A stretch of DNA of 64,000 nucleotides from Kryptolebias marmoratus (taxonomy: Eukaryota; Chordata; Actinopteri; Cyprinodontiformes; Rivulidae), in NCBI RefSeq assembly GCF_001649575.2, contig NC_051443.1, positions 3,923,399 to 3,987,398 of the forward strand, written 5' to 3'. Below the pieces are notes generated by a model, which saw only the letters and a list, made by a program, of their open reading frames with translations, had not been told where the DNA came from and searched no databases. Each line of letters begins with the position of its first letter. Within the stretch, counting starts at the first letter, position 1. Positions 9,701 through 44,939 of the stretch are shown piece by piece. The position numbers and the translations under genes were made by a program.

Positions 9701-12293
9701 ATTTTGTAGTTTAAATTGGTCTGAATTATATTTTCACATTTTCGGTCTTTAGAATTTAATACAAGCAAAACTATGGAGATAGATTATTGCCATAACGTTG
9801 CACACAAATTAAACATGTTTTACACAAATCAAACATGTTTTGCACAAATAAAACTAGTTTCACACGAATAAAACTAATTTCACGCAAATCAAACATGTTT
9901 CACAAAAATCAACAAATGTTTCACACAAATCAAATGTGTTTCTCAAAAATAAAAACATGTTTCAAACAAATAAAAACATGTTTCACAAAAATAAAATAAA
10001 AAGTATTTAAGAACTATCCTCGGGTACAAAATGGCAAAACTGCCTCTCCTCGCGTACAAAACAATTTTTAACACTGCGGCAAGTTTCTGCCAAAAGTCAC
10101 GTGATACCTTTCAGCTAGAATTAGGCATCCTCTTGACAGCAGGGGGCGCCAATGTCATTGAGACAACTGAAGCGGCAAGGAGCATGTGAGCGGTTTGAAC
10201 CAAGGACTGCTATCTCACTGCTAACAGGGTGAGTAGCTCACAGGTAAGTTTAAAACCGTTTCTGATGAAAAATTAAATTCTAGCTAGGTCATATTCACAG
10301 CACAGATTTATCTGAAATAATTTGTGCTGTAAATATGACTTAACTGAAAATTTGAAAAATTGATTTGATTTGTGGGAAACATGTTTTTATTTGTTTGAAA
10401 TAGTGCTGGGCGATATGGGAAAAATTCTATATCAAGATATGGATAATTTTATATCACGATAACGATATATATCACGATATACCCCAATTACGTACGTTGT
10501 CAGTTATTCTCTGAAAAATATGAAAAAATAATCTAATTTCTTACCTTTTTCAAGCTTTATTTCGAAGTGACATATAACTGAACTTTCACAAATGAGATCC
10601 GCTGCATTTTAGTGCAGCAATATATATGTACCTGTTACGACGTAACAGTATCAAATGACAACAGACTCCATTATTTTTGGCCGGCTATAGTTTCCCTTTT
10701 CGCAACTTTCCCCGGCTCTTTTACAACTTGTTTGACCTTGCACTTTTTGGATTGTTAAATATTCTTTTTCGTGGTTCTTTTTTAAGTGATAGAAGAGGTT
10801 TGTTGTGTTGGCGTCAGATGAGAAAACAGTCTCATAGCAGAGTTAGCATTAGCATTAGCATTAGCAGAGTTAGCATATTACCTTTTTCTGCTCCGTGTCG
10901 GACTTCTTGAACCAAATCACAGACGTCCCCCTCGTTTTGGTAAAGGTCTTTCTGCTTGGGCTGCCTGCTAGCTGTCTCTACTTGTTACGACCCCGAGTTT
11001 GATACTTCATGCGTCTTCATCTTTCAGCACTTATGGCGAAAACACCGCGCCGCACAGAAAGCCGAGCCGTAAACCAGCGTCATGTCGCAAACCCACACCT
11101 ACAGCAGCGTCATGTCGCAAAACGGAGGTTCTTCTCAAAATAATTATTTTTTCTTATTATTTATCACTTATATAAACTGAATGTATGCAAAGTGACAACA
11201 CTAATACATTCGTCGTAGCCTACGTTATGAAATATTTACATGAATCATTGATACAATTATGATAGAAACGACAGAAACTATAGAGACGATAGAAACGATA
11301 CAGACGATAGAAGAAAATATATCACGACGTGAAAGACTATCACGTTGATCTATCGTCCCCACGATATGTATGGTTATATCGCCCAGCACTAGTTTGAAAC
11401 ATGTTTTTATTTTTGAGAAACACATTTGATTTGTGTGAAGCATTTTTTTTATTTTTGTGAAACTAGTTTTATTTGTGTGAAACATGTTTGATTTGTGTAA
11501 AACATGTTTGATTTGTGTGCAACGTTATGGCAATAATCCATCCATACAAAACCATAAAGTCAATTAATCAATGGGGAAAAGTAATAAAGATGTCTAAATT
11601 TGAAGTTATTATTGGTTCTTATTTTTTCATCTAATTAGTGATCTAATTACATTAGTGAACTAATGTAATACTGAGATTAATTGATTAGAAAATTGATAGT
11701 TTGCTATATTCAGATTCAGAAAACTTTATTAGTCTAAATATAAACAGTTGTACAGTGCACATCCTCACTAAGAAACACAAAGCAATGTGTTTTAATGTGT
11801 AAAAACTATATTTTAGTATAAAAACTGTATATAAACAGAACAGTTTGTGCGTGCGCAAGGTAGAACTGATCAGTATTTGTAAAAACAGCCTAATAACAGA
11901 GACTAGACAACCAGCTGATGTTGTGCTTCTTAAACACCTGTTTACCTGAATCGATAAAATTAAAATATTTCTGCAGGGAACCATCCTGACAGCAGGTTGG
12001 AGCACAGTGGTGTCGGGTCTCACCTGGTACCTCCCGGTCATCAGCTGGTTCCTGGAGGGGGTGCACAGCGGCTGAACATAGTAGTTCTCCAGGCGGACTC
12101 CTTTGGCAGACAGTCTGTCCAGGTTCGGAGTCCTGATCTCTGAGTTGTGATAGCCGACATCGTACCAGCCGAAGTCATCTGCTAGGATGAAGACGACGTG
12201 CGGCTGTCGAGCCGCAGAAGCTGCGGGTAAGTTTATGATGAACGCCGCTGCGACGATCCCGTAGATAAGCCAAGTTTTACCATTAGCTGTCAT
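719..12293 (-). CDS. arsb: Arylsulfatase B (N-acetylgalactosamine-4-sulfatase), 5' six exons, partial
   Basis: Lysosomal sulfatase that removes 4-sulfate from N-acetylgalactosamine in dermatan and chondroitin sulfate. Exons on the minus strand: 12293-12024, 8765-8579, 4723-4533, 3566-3359, 1876-1633, 789-719; all phases join (0,1,0,1,2,1) and give about 390 residues. Visible: hydrophobic signal peptide ending ..PAASA, metal-binding Asp pair (ADDFGW, residues 39-40), the CTPSR formylglycine motif at Cys77, GKWHLG in exon 2, and STDNGG split across exons 4/5. The family protein is about 530 residues, so the last ~140 lie beyond position 1. The start is uncertain: in-frame ATGs at 12383, 12302 and 12293; the last two both give a signal peptide. 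The exon 2 donor is unusual (see finding). Identity is very secure; symbol from close family resemblance. Confidence 0.95.
1633..1876 (-). CDS. arsb: ARSB exon 5
   Basis: Residues ~286-366: [19 protein letters not shown], the [11 protein letters not shown] strand and [17 protein letters not shown], all strongly conserved in sulfatases. Acceptor GGCAG|ATAAC, donor TCAG|GTGAG, phase 2 end. Confidence 0.95.
2330..3160 (-). repeat. R1 dispersed repeat, two to three tandem partial copies
   Basis: R1 modules: CTACTACCACACTAAA, ATATCTGTAAAACTG, GGCCATCTTGAA and TTTGCTAACGGCCAG, repeated at 2500, 2820 and 2930. Lies in ARSB intron 4. Confidence 0.7.
3359..3566 (-). CDS. arsb: ARSB exon 4
   Basis: Residues 217-285 ([18 protein letters not shown].. 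to ..VLVFST). Acceptor TTTTAG|CCG, donor CACAG|GTACG, ending one base into the Asp codon of the STDNGG metal-site motif that exon 5 completes. Confidence 0.93.
3590..4525. other. ARSB intron 3, mostly unassigned; Tc1-like end near 4020-4245
   Basis: The stretch ending GGGTACAAATACTTTCCATAGCACTG resembles the terminus of a Tc1-like element. The rest is AT-rich with no recognised feature. Confidence 0.35.
4533..4723 (-). CDS. arsb: ARSB exon 3
   Basis: Residues ~153-216 ([14 protein letters not shown]... to ..IIQKHNSSK). The segment [18 protein letters not shown] matches the sulfatase B region with an N-glycosylation site (NLT). Acceptor CCCAG|GTT, donor AAG|GTAACC, ending in phase 0. It was missed by simple ORF calling but is well supported. 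Confidence 0.9.
4860..5200 (+). repeat. R1 dispersed repeat copy
   Basis: ACAAAATATCTCACAC, CAAGATGGCCATCACAGCC, and the terminal TTCTTCAAGGAATGC. Forward orientation, in ARSB intron 2. Confidence 0.7.
5341..5840 (+). mobile_element. Solo LTR, 500 bp, with 5-bp target duplication
   Basis: Begins TGTCCGGATT and ends CAGTCATGACA, flanked by GAAAT at 5336-5340 and 5841-5845. Contains AATAAA near the 3' end. Same family as 44238, 46791 and 51657, in opposite orientation. Confidence 0.85.
5885..7165 (+). mobile_element. Rex3/RTE-type LINE, 5'-truncated and internally deleted
   Basis: Degenerate reverse transcriptase with [11 protein letters not shown] near 6355-6385, then the long 3' domain and the GATGGATGGAT tail at 7150. 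Many stops. The clade name is from memory of the characteristic 3' region. Confidence 0.75.
7400..7640 (+). repeat. R1 dispersed repeat copy, partial
   Basis: TTAGCAAAATATCTCATTAACCAC, then CAACAGCTAACTGAC and a degenerate remainder; ARSB intron 2. Confidence 0.55.
7765..8010. repeat. SINE-like teleost repeat
   Basis: Contains CAGTGTCTTGCCCAAGGACA and GGATTGAACCCCTGACC, a common fish repeat with a B-box-like GATTGAACCC. Family not named. Confidence 0.5.
8020..8425 (+). repeat. R1 dispersed repeat copy
   Basis: TGGTCGCCATGGCTAAGTGA, TGAGATCAAAATTGGTGT, GAGATTGCACAGAAC and TTTCTCAACATA in R1 order. Confidence 0.65.
8579..8765 (-). CDS. arsb: ARSB exon 2
   Basis: Residues 91-152, including [18 protein letters not shown] and the catalytic-site GKWHLG. 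The acceptor is CTCAG|ATC. To join exon 3 in frame the exon must end TTTG|GTTCGT; a better-looking GTAAGT donor lies 4 bases further on but would shift the frame. Confidence 0.88.
8900..9460. other. ARSB intron 1, nothing recognised
   Basis: AT-rich sequence without ORF, repeat or regulatory motif that I can support. Confidence 0.4.
9470..9700. repeat. Dispersed teleost repeat (ACAACCCCAATTCC type)
   Basis: ATACAACCCCACAATTCCAA followed by AAATAAAAACAAAAT and GCAAATCTCATAAACAC. A second, shorter copy is at 26889-27000. Confidence 0.6.
10137..10150 (+). promoter_or_regulatory. CTCF-like motif
   Basis: CAGCAGGGGGCGCC, close to the CTCF core, inside the core of the long-TIR element in ARSB intron 1. 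Confidence 0.35.
10401..11391. mobile_element. hAT-like non-autonomous element (991 bp) with 8-bp target duplication
   Basis: Termini TAGTGCTGGGCGATAT and its inverse ATATCGCCCAGCACTA, flanked by GTTTGAAA at 10393-10400 and 11392-11399. Interior is GATA/CGAT-rich; no transposase. Confidence 0.88.
12024..12293 (-). CDS. arsb: ARSB exon 1
   Basis: Codes for residues 1-90: signal peptide, the Asp39-Asp40 metal site and the catalytic motif Cys77-Thr-Pro-Ser-Arg. The donor is CAG|GTGAG and phase 0. Upstream ATGs at 12302 and 12383 extend the same frame; 12302 adds only three residues. Confidence 0.92.
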
Positions 12294-12443
12294 TGTGATC
12301 ATCTCTGCAGTGCTGCTTTCAGTCCGACAACACCAGCAGAAAATAAACAAGGCTGAGACGGAACCAGAAGTTAGGATCTGCACCGATGTTATGGTTTCAA
12401 ATCAAAAATTCAGAAAGAATGATCTAAAAAACAAACACCGCCC

Positions 12444-12532
12444 GTCACATGATCCACTTCCCCGTTCCGCAAAATTAAAATCGCTGCCTCATCGCTGAAG
12501 CCAATCAGATGGCTGGACGGAGAGTCACGTGG
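12444..12532 (-). promoter_or_regulatory. Putative ARSB promoter with two CLEAR-like E-boxes and a CCAAT box
   Basis: Upstream of ARSB exon 1 lie GTCACATGAT (12444-12453) and GTCACGTGG (12524-12532), which resemble the TFEB/TFE3 CLEAR element of lysosomal genes, and CCAAT at 12501-12505. No TATA box was seen. Motifs are seen directly; function is inferred from the gene being lysosomal. Confidence 0.45.
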
Positions 12533-12559
12533 TTTTCGAAAGCCCGGATGTGGATAAAT

Positions 12560-12925
12560 AACCAAACGCTGGAAAAAATAATAATAACATTGAAAGACAA
12601 GTCTGCAAATTGTAAATAAGATTAGAGCTGCAATATTTTTGTTGTTTGACCAAATTTAAAACATGTCAACACTAATTGTTTATTTGGAGACTGAATACAA
12701 CTAGATACCAAACTTTTTTTTTTACTCATGTTGAAAACTTTACAGTAAAAAAAAAAGAACAGTAGATTTCCTCTATTCTAAAAGTATATATGTACATGGT
12801 AGAAATCTCAGTTGGTTTGAACTGGGTTTGTTGTTGTTGTTTTGTGAAATGTCTCATAAACCTTTCTCTCTTATAGCCTTAGAATAACAAAAATTGGCAC
12901 TGATCACCAAGCTACTGCAATCCCA
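12560..12925. other. Intergenic, nothing recognised
   Basis: AT-rich spacer between the ARSB promoter and the first R2 fragment. Confidence 0.4.
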
Positions 12926-12929
12926 TAAA

Positions 12930-13210
12930 ACACTAGCTAAAAGCTAAAAGGTAGCAAAACGATAGGATAGAAAAAAGATAAAAATTGTAATATGCTAGCT
13001 AAAAGTAACAAACACCTAGCTGAAAGTGAACAAAAAATGACTAGCTAAATGTAACAAAACAGTAGGTAAAAACTAAAAGTATAAGACAAAACTAGAGCCA
13101 GTGTGCCGAAGCAGATTTCAGAGAGAACAATGGTTTTAAAAGAATTGAAGAGAACGTCATGTGTATCAAGAAATTACAAATCCAATACAAACATATATTT
13201 TTAGTTTTTT
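12930..13210. repeat. R2 repeat fragment
   Basis: AGCTAAAAGCTAAAAGGTAGC units, then the conserved 3' segment CAGTGTGCCGAAGCAGATTTC that follows the array in other R2 copies. Confidence 0.65.
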
Positions 13211-13439
13211 CACTGTGTTAATGGTATGTCTGCCAACACTACTATAAATTTAGATTACAATAAATGACATTCAGTTCATCAGTTCACATAAAACACAATA
13301 ACCTCTTGAATCAAATGTCATAAAACTGCCAACAAACAAGCAGACCTTCAACGTGTAAGAGCAGAGCAGAGCTCCACCGTGTTCCTCATCCAAACATCAT
13401 CATCAACAGAAGAGAAAGATATTAGTTCCAAAACAAAAA

Positions 13440-13945
13440 AAATGCATTTGCTGCAAAATACACTGCAAATGCTGAGTGCTGAAGGAAGGCTGCTGAAGTA
13501 GCTGAAACTGAGCTGAAATGTTTGGATAGCTGAACGCTCAATGTGAGCTGAATTTGAACGGGTAAAGTTTTAGCTGAAAAAAGTTAAAAGATTGCTGAAC
13601 TTTGCTGGAGAAGCTAAAATATAAGTTAAAAGCTAAAAGCAGAAAAATGGTAGCTACAGTATAAAAGTAGCTAAAAGCTGAAAAGCAGACAATTGTTATC
13701 TAAAAGCAGAAGGTAAAAGGCTAGAAGTAAGCTAAAAGTAAAAGTAGCAAAAAAGAAAAGTAAAATTTGAAATCACTAAGATAAAACAAACTTGTCAAAT
13801 AACTGATCTTTTCTGAATATGCTGAAATGGAGCAGAGTAGAACAAAAGGAACAGAAGTTAGGTTTAAAGTAGACGAAGCAGCGCTAAAATGAACAGGAAA
13901 AAAGCATAAAAAGCCAAAAGTTACCAAAAAAGCTGAAATGACCAT
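13440..13945. repeat. R2 repeat copy
   Basis: 5' end CACTGCAAATGCTGAGTGCTGAA then GCTGAAA/GCTAAAAG units to 13940. 3' terminus not seen. Confidence 0.65.
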
Positions 13946-13959
13946 AAGATTTAATTAAG

Positions 13960-14480
13960 TGTCGAAGTACACTCATTAATTACTTTCTGAATATTTCATT
14001 AAAGTATGTTCAGTGGTTCAGGAGCCATTTTGCACACAAACATTGACCCTAAAATTTATTGGCAAAGTTTTTAACAAAGAACTGAGGAATCTATTTGCAG
14101 TCACATCATGTACAAGGGGTCACTTTAAAATACTAGCAAACCAATTTTCAGCAACATCTCCAAAATGAGTCATGTGCATTCTTGTGTTTGCTAAGGTGGC
14201 AGGTTGGCCATCTGATTTCAGGTTGACTCCAAAAGCAATTTAGTTTTCCATGTACACTCAATGATTCTTTTATGGGAGTTTCAATAAAACCCACCCAGTG
14301 GTTGATAAGATGTTTTGCTTACTGGCAAAATGGATTGATGACAACATGTAATGCCACTGTATTAGGGAAGGATCTCACATAATGTGTAGCACTTGAATGA
14401 CATGTTGGGGATCATTCTCAGCAACAAACACCAAATTTTAGCTCAATATCTCAAAAACTGGCTGGATTATAGTCATTTTT
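13960..14480 (-). repeat. R1 dispersed repeat copy
   Basis: TTACTTTCTGAATATTTCATT, GTTCAGTGGTTCAGGAGCC, later CAACAAACACCAAATTTTAG and CTCAATATCTCAAAAACTGG. Confidence 0.6.
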
Positions 14481-14499
14481 TGTAGGTTTAAATTTCCCA

Positions 14500-15000
14500 C
14501 TGCATTAATTTACAGTAACAGTGTGTGTAAGCCATATTTGTTGTGTCGATCATTAAAGGGCAGCGATGGCAATATATGAACTTTTTTTTAACTGTAAACT
14601 GCTCTGATGACAGTGATCGCACACACTCACTCCTCTTAATGCCAAAAGACAGATTGCCAAAGCCAACATTTTTACATCCGACTATCTTATTTAGGAGTGT
14701 CTCTAACTCGGTGAAATTATTTTTTCCTGCATGTAGACATGATTTTTGATCACACGGAGGAAAATCACACATGCAGGGCATGTTTGCATCTGTTTGCATT
14801 TTTAAATGGAGGCGTGTCAGGGAAGGTGGCTCGCACACTCAGTTCCATGTTGATCTGGATGTACAAAGGAAAATGTGCATGGGTTCATGCGTACGCACAG
14901 TTTAATACATCTGGATTTTTTGTGCTTACACTGTTTTCTTAATTTAGGTGTATTACAAGTTTCAGTAAAAAATCCAAGTAAGTTTTTTTACATGAGGCCC
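14500..15000. other. Intergenic repeat-like sequence, unassigned
   Basis: Contains GGTTCATGCGTACGCACAG and short ORFs on both strands without recognisable domains. Probably an old DNA transposon, not identified. Confidence 0.3.
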
Positions 15001-15004
15001 AAGG

Positions 15005-15080
15005 TACATATTAGGCACATACCTGGTACAGTTTACGTACCGGTTAAGTACCCGGTACATGTCCAGTATGTAGCAGGTTG
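15005..15080. repeat. GGTAC-rich palindromic repeat
   Basis: Repeated ACCTGGTAC / ACCGGTTAAGTACCCGGTAC motifs 3' of DMGDH; related to the cluster at 37855-38010. Confidence 0.6.
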
Positions 15081-15597
15081 TATTATGTTTTGATATCAGT
15101 ATTTCTAAATATCTAATTATATTGTTACTAACACACAGTATGATTTACATATCAATAAAAGCTGAACTAGACAAAAATACATTGAATGAGGTTATCAAGA
15201 TGTTAACATACTCTCATTTAATTACATTCATTAAACAAAACAGATTTACAAAAAATAAACCTTTCTACAGGTTTGTAAACATTTAGTTTATTTTGGTTAA
15301 TATATGCTAACATACTTTGTTGAATTTGTCACAGTTACAAAGTGCGTCAATATGAAGAATACAGCACCATAATTTTTTTCTACTAAATCTATTATTCTTC
15401 AAGACAAAGTTGACCTGTAAACCTTTAACTTTTGTTCATGGAATCACAAAAAGTCAGTTACTCGTCCAAACTGTAAGTCTTTGAGGTACAAGAGCTTTAC
15501 ATAATGGCAGTGAAATACAGTAAGAACTCTTTGAATGGCACAAGATAATTTCTTTTCCTCAGCGTTTTTCGTATCGGGATGCTAAAGAATGTTCTTA

Positions 15598-15603
15598 TTT
15601 ATT
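15598..15603 (-). terminator. DMGDH poly(A) signal
   Basis: AATAAA on the minus strand about 135 bases past the stop codon, the first canonical signal downstream. Confidence 0.5.
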
Positions 15604-15737
15604 ATTTTTCTTCAATCCTAGCTGGCCCTCAGTCAGTAGACACAAACGGTTCAACATGTGGACCACTCCAGACTCTGGTTTATAATTCACAGAAGAATAT
15701 TTAAGCTGCAGAGAAACAAATTGTAGACAACCTGCAC

Positions 15738-40956
<25,219 letters not shown>

Positions 40957-41100
40957 GACTGGATTTACAGACAGCGACTGACTACAGGAGCTCGGAGCGG
41001 AGCCAGCCCCCCTCTGAGTGGACCCCTGCACCGTGGAGGGGAGTTTTCAGCTGTCAGACGCGTCGGCACGCCCACAGCTCCAAAACCACCAGGGCGACAG

Positions 41101-41106
41101 TTTATA
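41101..41106 (-). promoter_or_regulatory. Putative DMGDH TATA box
   Basis: TATAAA on the minus strand, about 145 bases before the start codon, followed by a GC-rich stretch (40980-41095). A start site near 41075 would give a 5' UTR of roughly 120 bases. Position fits, but no transcript evidence. Confidence 0.4.
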
Positions 41107-41149
41107 CACACTTAACCCTTTGATTGCTGACAGACTCTACAGTCAGGTT

Positions 41150-41775
41150 GTGAGATGTTCATTTCAGTTCTGCACGTGAATCTGTGTGTTCATGAGTCTG
41201 TCTGTTAGCAAAATATCTCATGAACCACTGGGCGGACTTTGATAGAACTTTCAGAAAGTAATGGCTGCACCTCTAACTGATTACCTGTGGTGGCCATTTT
41301 GAATCAGATTGACTCAAAAAGTTAATCAGTTGTAGATGGACATCTAATGATTACTTTCTGAGAGTTTCACTTAATTATGTCCAGTGGTTTATGAAAAAAA
41401 TTGCTAACAGAGGGTTGACTCTAACAATTTATGTCAAAGTTTTAAGCTAAAATCTTGCACATTGAATAGCTCCCCGAAAAGTCATCCCCTGTTGGGAATG
41501 ACTTTTAGCTACTACCACATTAAATTTAAGTTCAATATCTGTCCAATTGATGGAAGTTTAGCCATTTTGTGTTTTTTAAGTTCAGTTGCTTGGAGCAGCC
41601 ATCTCAAATTGAATTGGCTTTAAATGTTAATCAGTTGTTGATATGCATCCATTAATTACTTTCTGAGAGTTTCTGTAGAATCCACCAAGTGGTTCATCAG
41701 ATATTTTGCTAACAGACAAACATACAGGCAAAAACATTTTCGCCTGCCCTTCACTCTTTTGGTGTAAAGCGATGT
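41150..41775. repeat. R1 dispersed repeat, composite
   Basis: TTAGCAAAATATCTCATGAACC joined at about 41290 to the opposite arrangement (GGTGGCCATTTTGAATCAG, TTGTAGATGGACATC, GCTAACAGAGGGTTGAC), with a third module from 41580. Confidence 0.65.
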
Positions 41776-41789
41776 GTAGAACCCCCCCC

Positions 41790-42590
41790 CCAAACAATCT
41801 GACAGATTTACTCAGGTGAACAACATGGTAGCTGAAAATAAATCCTGGTTTTCTGGGTTTTTTTTTAAGTCTATGTTATTTAAAACAAAGAAGTCAACAG
41901 GAGTGACCTGTAACGGTCTGTCAGTTCCAGCCTGAACAGAAACATTTATCTGTGAGCGGTCCTTGAGCCTCCTGAACACAACCTTTAACCCAATGTAAAC
42001 AGCTGCAGCAGGTTTAAACTGGACACTTCTCCTGATCATAGTTCACATACTGTTCACACAGAAACACTCAATGTAAAGGTTTTTCTGCTGTTCATTTCCT
42101 GGTAAAGCTCACAAGAAGGAGTGTAGAGAAAAAGACATGCGACTATTCACACAAATACCTATTTTATTGATGAAATGACCAAATTTGGGATGAGACTTTA
42201 CTCTGATAAAACTGAAGTTATACATGCCTCTGTGTGAACAGTTAACTGAATGAACTGCAGAGGAATTCAAAGGAAGTGAGACACACATATTTAAGATATT
42301 TTAAATAAAACTCCAATTCAGTACATTTGAAAACCGTATGCAACAAATGGGAAGCTGAGATTAAAATTCCATTAAAATCAATTAGAAAAAACATGATAGA
42401 GGTAAATTAGGTTAGCTTAGATAGCTGGTATTAGCATAAAATATTTCTTTGATGAAGTGTCAGTTAACCACAAAATGTATTTCCCTTTTTTTTTTAAACA
42501 ATTGTTGGCTAATAAAACACCCTTTCAACAGATATGGGATTGTTGAGAGACTCTTGAGTGTCCAAAACATTTGCCACATCTCTCATTCTT
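41790..42590. other. Intergenic, nothing recognised
   Basis: No exon, ORF or repeat family supported. Confidence 0.4.
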
Positions 42591-42599
42591 CTTTCAGTG

Positions 42600-42930
42600 A
42601 TTTCAGATGTCTTCTATCTTTATCAACCTTTCATCTTATGGTGCCATTATCTTGAATGAATGCTGCTACAGATAAGCAACCTTAGTAAACACAGAAATGT
42701 TTATAACACAATTAATTTTGCTGGTGCTGAGCTAAAATCTGGCTGAGAGTCATTCAAAACACATACTTTGGCCATTCATAGATCTCAAGAGATCTTGCGT
42801 GAGATTGGGCATAACTCATTTACAAGGCTATAACTGTCTAAGAACATATAAGATGTTCTTTGTTTAAAACTAACATGAAAGGCAGTAGAGGATATGCATT
42901 CCTTCAAGGAATGCTCAGCTATTGATTCAG
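42600..42930 (+). repeat. R1 dispersed repeat copy
   Basis: GCTGCTACAGATAAGCAACC, AAGAGATCTTGCGTGAGATTG and the palindrome GCATTCCTTCAAGGAATGC (42897-42915). Confidence 0.7.
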
Positions 42931-42949
42931 TAGAAAACTATAAGTAGTT

Positions 42950-43500
42950 CTGTGTAGTTGGTGAAAGGCATTTGTGAGGCCGTCTCCAAAAGGCCTTGCG
43001 ATGTTCACAGTAGGTCACAGTTTGCTTGCATGAGTTGCAGAGCAGCATTGTCTTTTCGCTCGAGGTTTAAACATGCTCAAAATAATTTGTGCCATAGATT
43101 TTCTCTCACAATAGTCAGAGTCTCTGTGGGCATCTCTAACCTGTCTCAAAAGCTCTAAAGCTCTATTTTGATTCCTCCAAAGGAGCTCTCCTCTGGCAGA
43201 AAACATCCAAGGTCTGAAAACCACACAAATGATAAAAAAAAATAATTATTTAAAAAACTGGTCTAAACCTGCCTATCTTTATTTCTAAAGAATACTCCAG
43301 CAACTTAAATCATAAATGTCAGGGCAGCTGCCAAGGTAGGTGCAAAGCAAGCTAACGTAGGTATGATGTGGCTGGAGGTGTGCAAGAATATAATGTGCAC
43401 GGCCATGAATGCAGGTTTGTAAGCAGTGCGCATGAAAATGTGGCTGCATGCATTTACCTTCAGGAGATGATTCACCTTCAACATTATTCAGAGGCTAATG
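42950..43500. other. Intergenic, unassigned
   Basis: Short minus-strand ORF at 43015-43224 without a recognisable domain; probably old transposon sequence. Confidence 0.3.
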
Positions 43501-43502
43501 GA

Positions 43503-44935
43503 AGAGTAAGTAAGTAAGTAAGTAAAAATGTATTTGTATAGCACATTTCAGCAGCAAGGCATTCAAAGTGCTTTACGAAATAAAAACATCAGTAGAATTA
43601 CATTACAATCATCAAAAAACATCATTACAATTATCAAAAACATCATTACAATCATCCCCCCAAAAAATCATAAAAATCATCAAGCAGATACACTTGATAA
43701 TCATAGGGAGATGGTCAATATGTAATAAGATATTTTGTTCAGAGCAGCTTTACACCTGAATTTGTTTGCGGACTAATCAAAGGCAGCTCTAAACAGGTCA
43801 GTTTTCAGCCTTGATTTCAAGGAATTTAGTGTTTCGGCTGTTTTGCAGTTTTCCGGGAGTTTGTTCCAGATTGATGGTGCATATAAACTGAAAGCTGCTT
43901 CTCCATGTTTGGTTCTGGTTCTGGGGATACAAAGTAGACCAGAACCAGAAGACCTGAGTGTTCTGGAGGGTTGATACGACAATAAGAAGTCTTCACTGTA
44001 TTGTGGTGATAGACCGTTCAGTGATTTATAAACTAATAGCAGTATTTTAAAGTCTATTCTCTGAGCTATAGGGAGCCAGTGTAGGGACTTTAAAACCAGG
44101 GTGATGTGCTCTATTTTTCTGATCTTAGTGAGAACATGAGCAGCAGCATTTTGGATCAGCTGCAGCTGTCTGATTGATTTTTTTGGCAGACCTGTGAAGA
44201 CACTGTTGCAGTAATCGAGACGACTAAAGATGAACGCTGTCATGATCGAGGTGGAAGGAGGCAAACCCAGTATGCAGACTCATAATGGAACTGAAGGAAA
44301 CTTAATTTATTTAAACAAAAACAAAGAGCTGGCGGGGCAGCGAAACAAAAACACAAACTACATCCAGGAACACAAGTGGAAGCACAGGACAAGAACTAAT
44401 GAACAATAAACAATGATCCGACTGAGTGGTGGAAGAAATGACCGGGTTTGAAAAAAACACAGAGGATAATGAGGTAAGTGGAAACAGGTGAATGATAATA
44501 ATTGCTGACAGGTGGAGATGGGCGTGGCAGGTAAACATATGAGTGAGTGACTGAGGAGGCATGAATGGTGACAGGAAAAAAACACAGACACCAGAGACAA
44601 AGACAGAAAAAACCCGAACCAACTAACAAGATAACTGAAATAAAAATAAACACCAACTGAAACAAAAGACAGCCAAAAACCCAAATCCCGACAAACGCAT
44701 GCATAATTTTCTCTAGGTCTTGTTGTGACATTAGTCCTTTAATTCTGGAGATGTTCTTCAGGTGGTAGAAAGCCAACTTTGTAACTGTTTTTATGTGTCC
44801 CTTAAGGTTCAGGTCGGAGTCCATTACTACACCCAGGTTTCGGGCCTGATCACTAGTTTTTAGCTGTAATACCTGAAGCTGTGCGCTGACTCTTGATCGT
44901 TCCTCTTTAGATCCAAAGATAATAATTTTTTCTTG
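43503..44935 (-). mobile_element. CR1/L2-like LINE 3' part, split by a solo LTR
   Basis: GTAA tail at 43503-43524, 3' UTR with TATAGCACATTTCAGC, then ORF2 C-terminus (SRLDYCNSVFTGLPKKSI, KSLHWLPIAQRIDFK, TKHGEAAFS, WNKLP). Beyond the LTR the same frame family continues (SDLNLKGHIKTVTK) to about 44935. Confidence 0.85.
44238..44693 (-). mobile_element. Solo LTR inserted in the LINE, 5-bp target duplication
   Basis: TGTCATGATCGAGG...AATCCCGACA, flanked by AACGC at 44233-44237 and 44694-44698; removing it restores the LINE reading. Confidence 0.88.
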
Positions 44936-44939
44936 TTTC

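Larger units (their letters stand above)
9778..11536. mobile_element. Long-TIR DNA element, split by a hAT-like insertion
   Basis: Left end GATTATTGCCATAACGTTG and right end the inverse at 11518-11536. About 230-bp terminal arms are made of degenerate ~20-bp units (AAACATGTTTCACACAAATC type). The core carries the AGGGGGCGCC motif. No clear target duplication. Confidence 0.75.

Noticed and set aside
10677..10910. 77-residue ORF as a small gene
   Set aside because: It lies wholly inside the hAT-like non-autonomous element and shows no domain.
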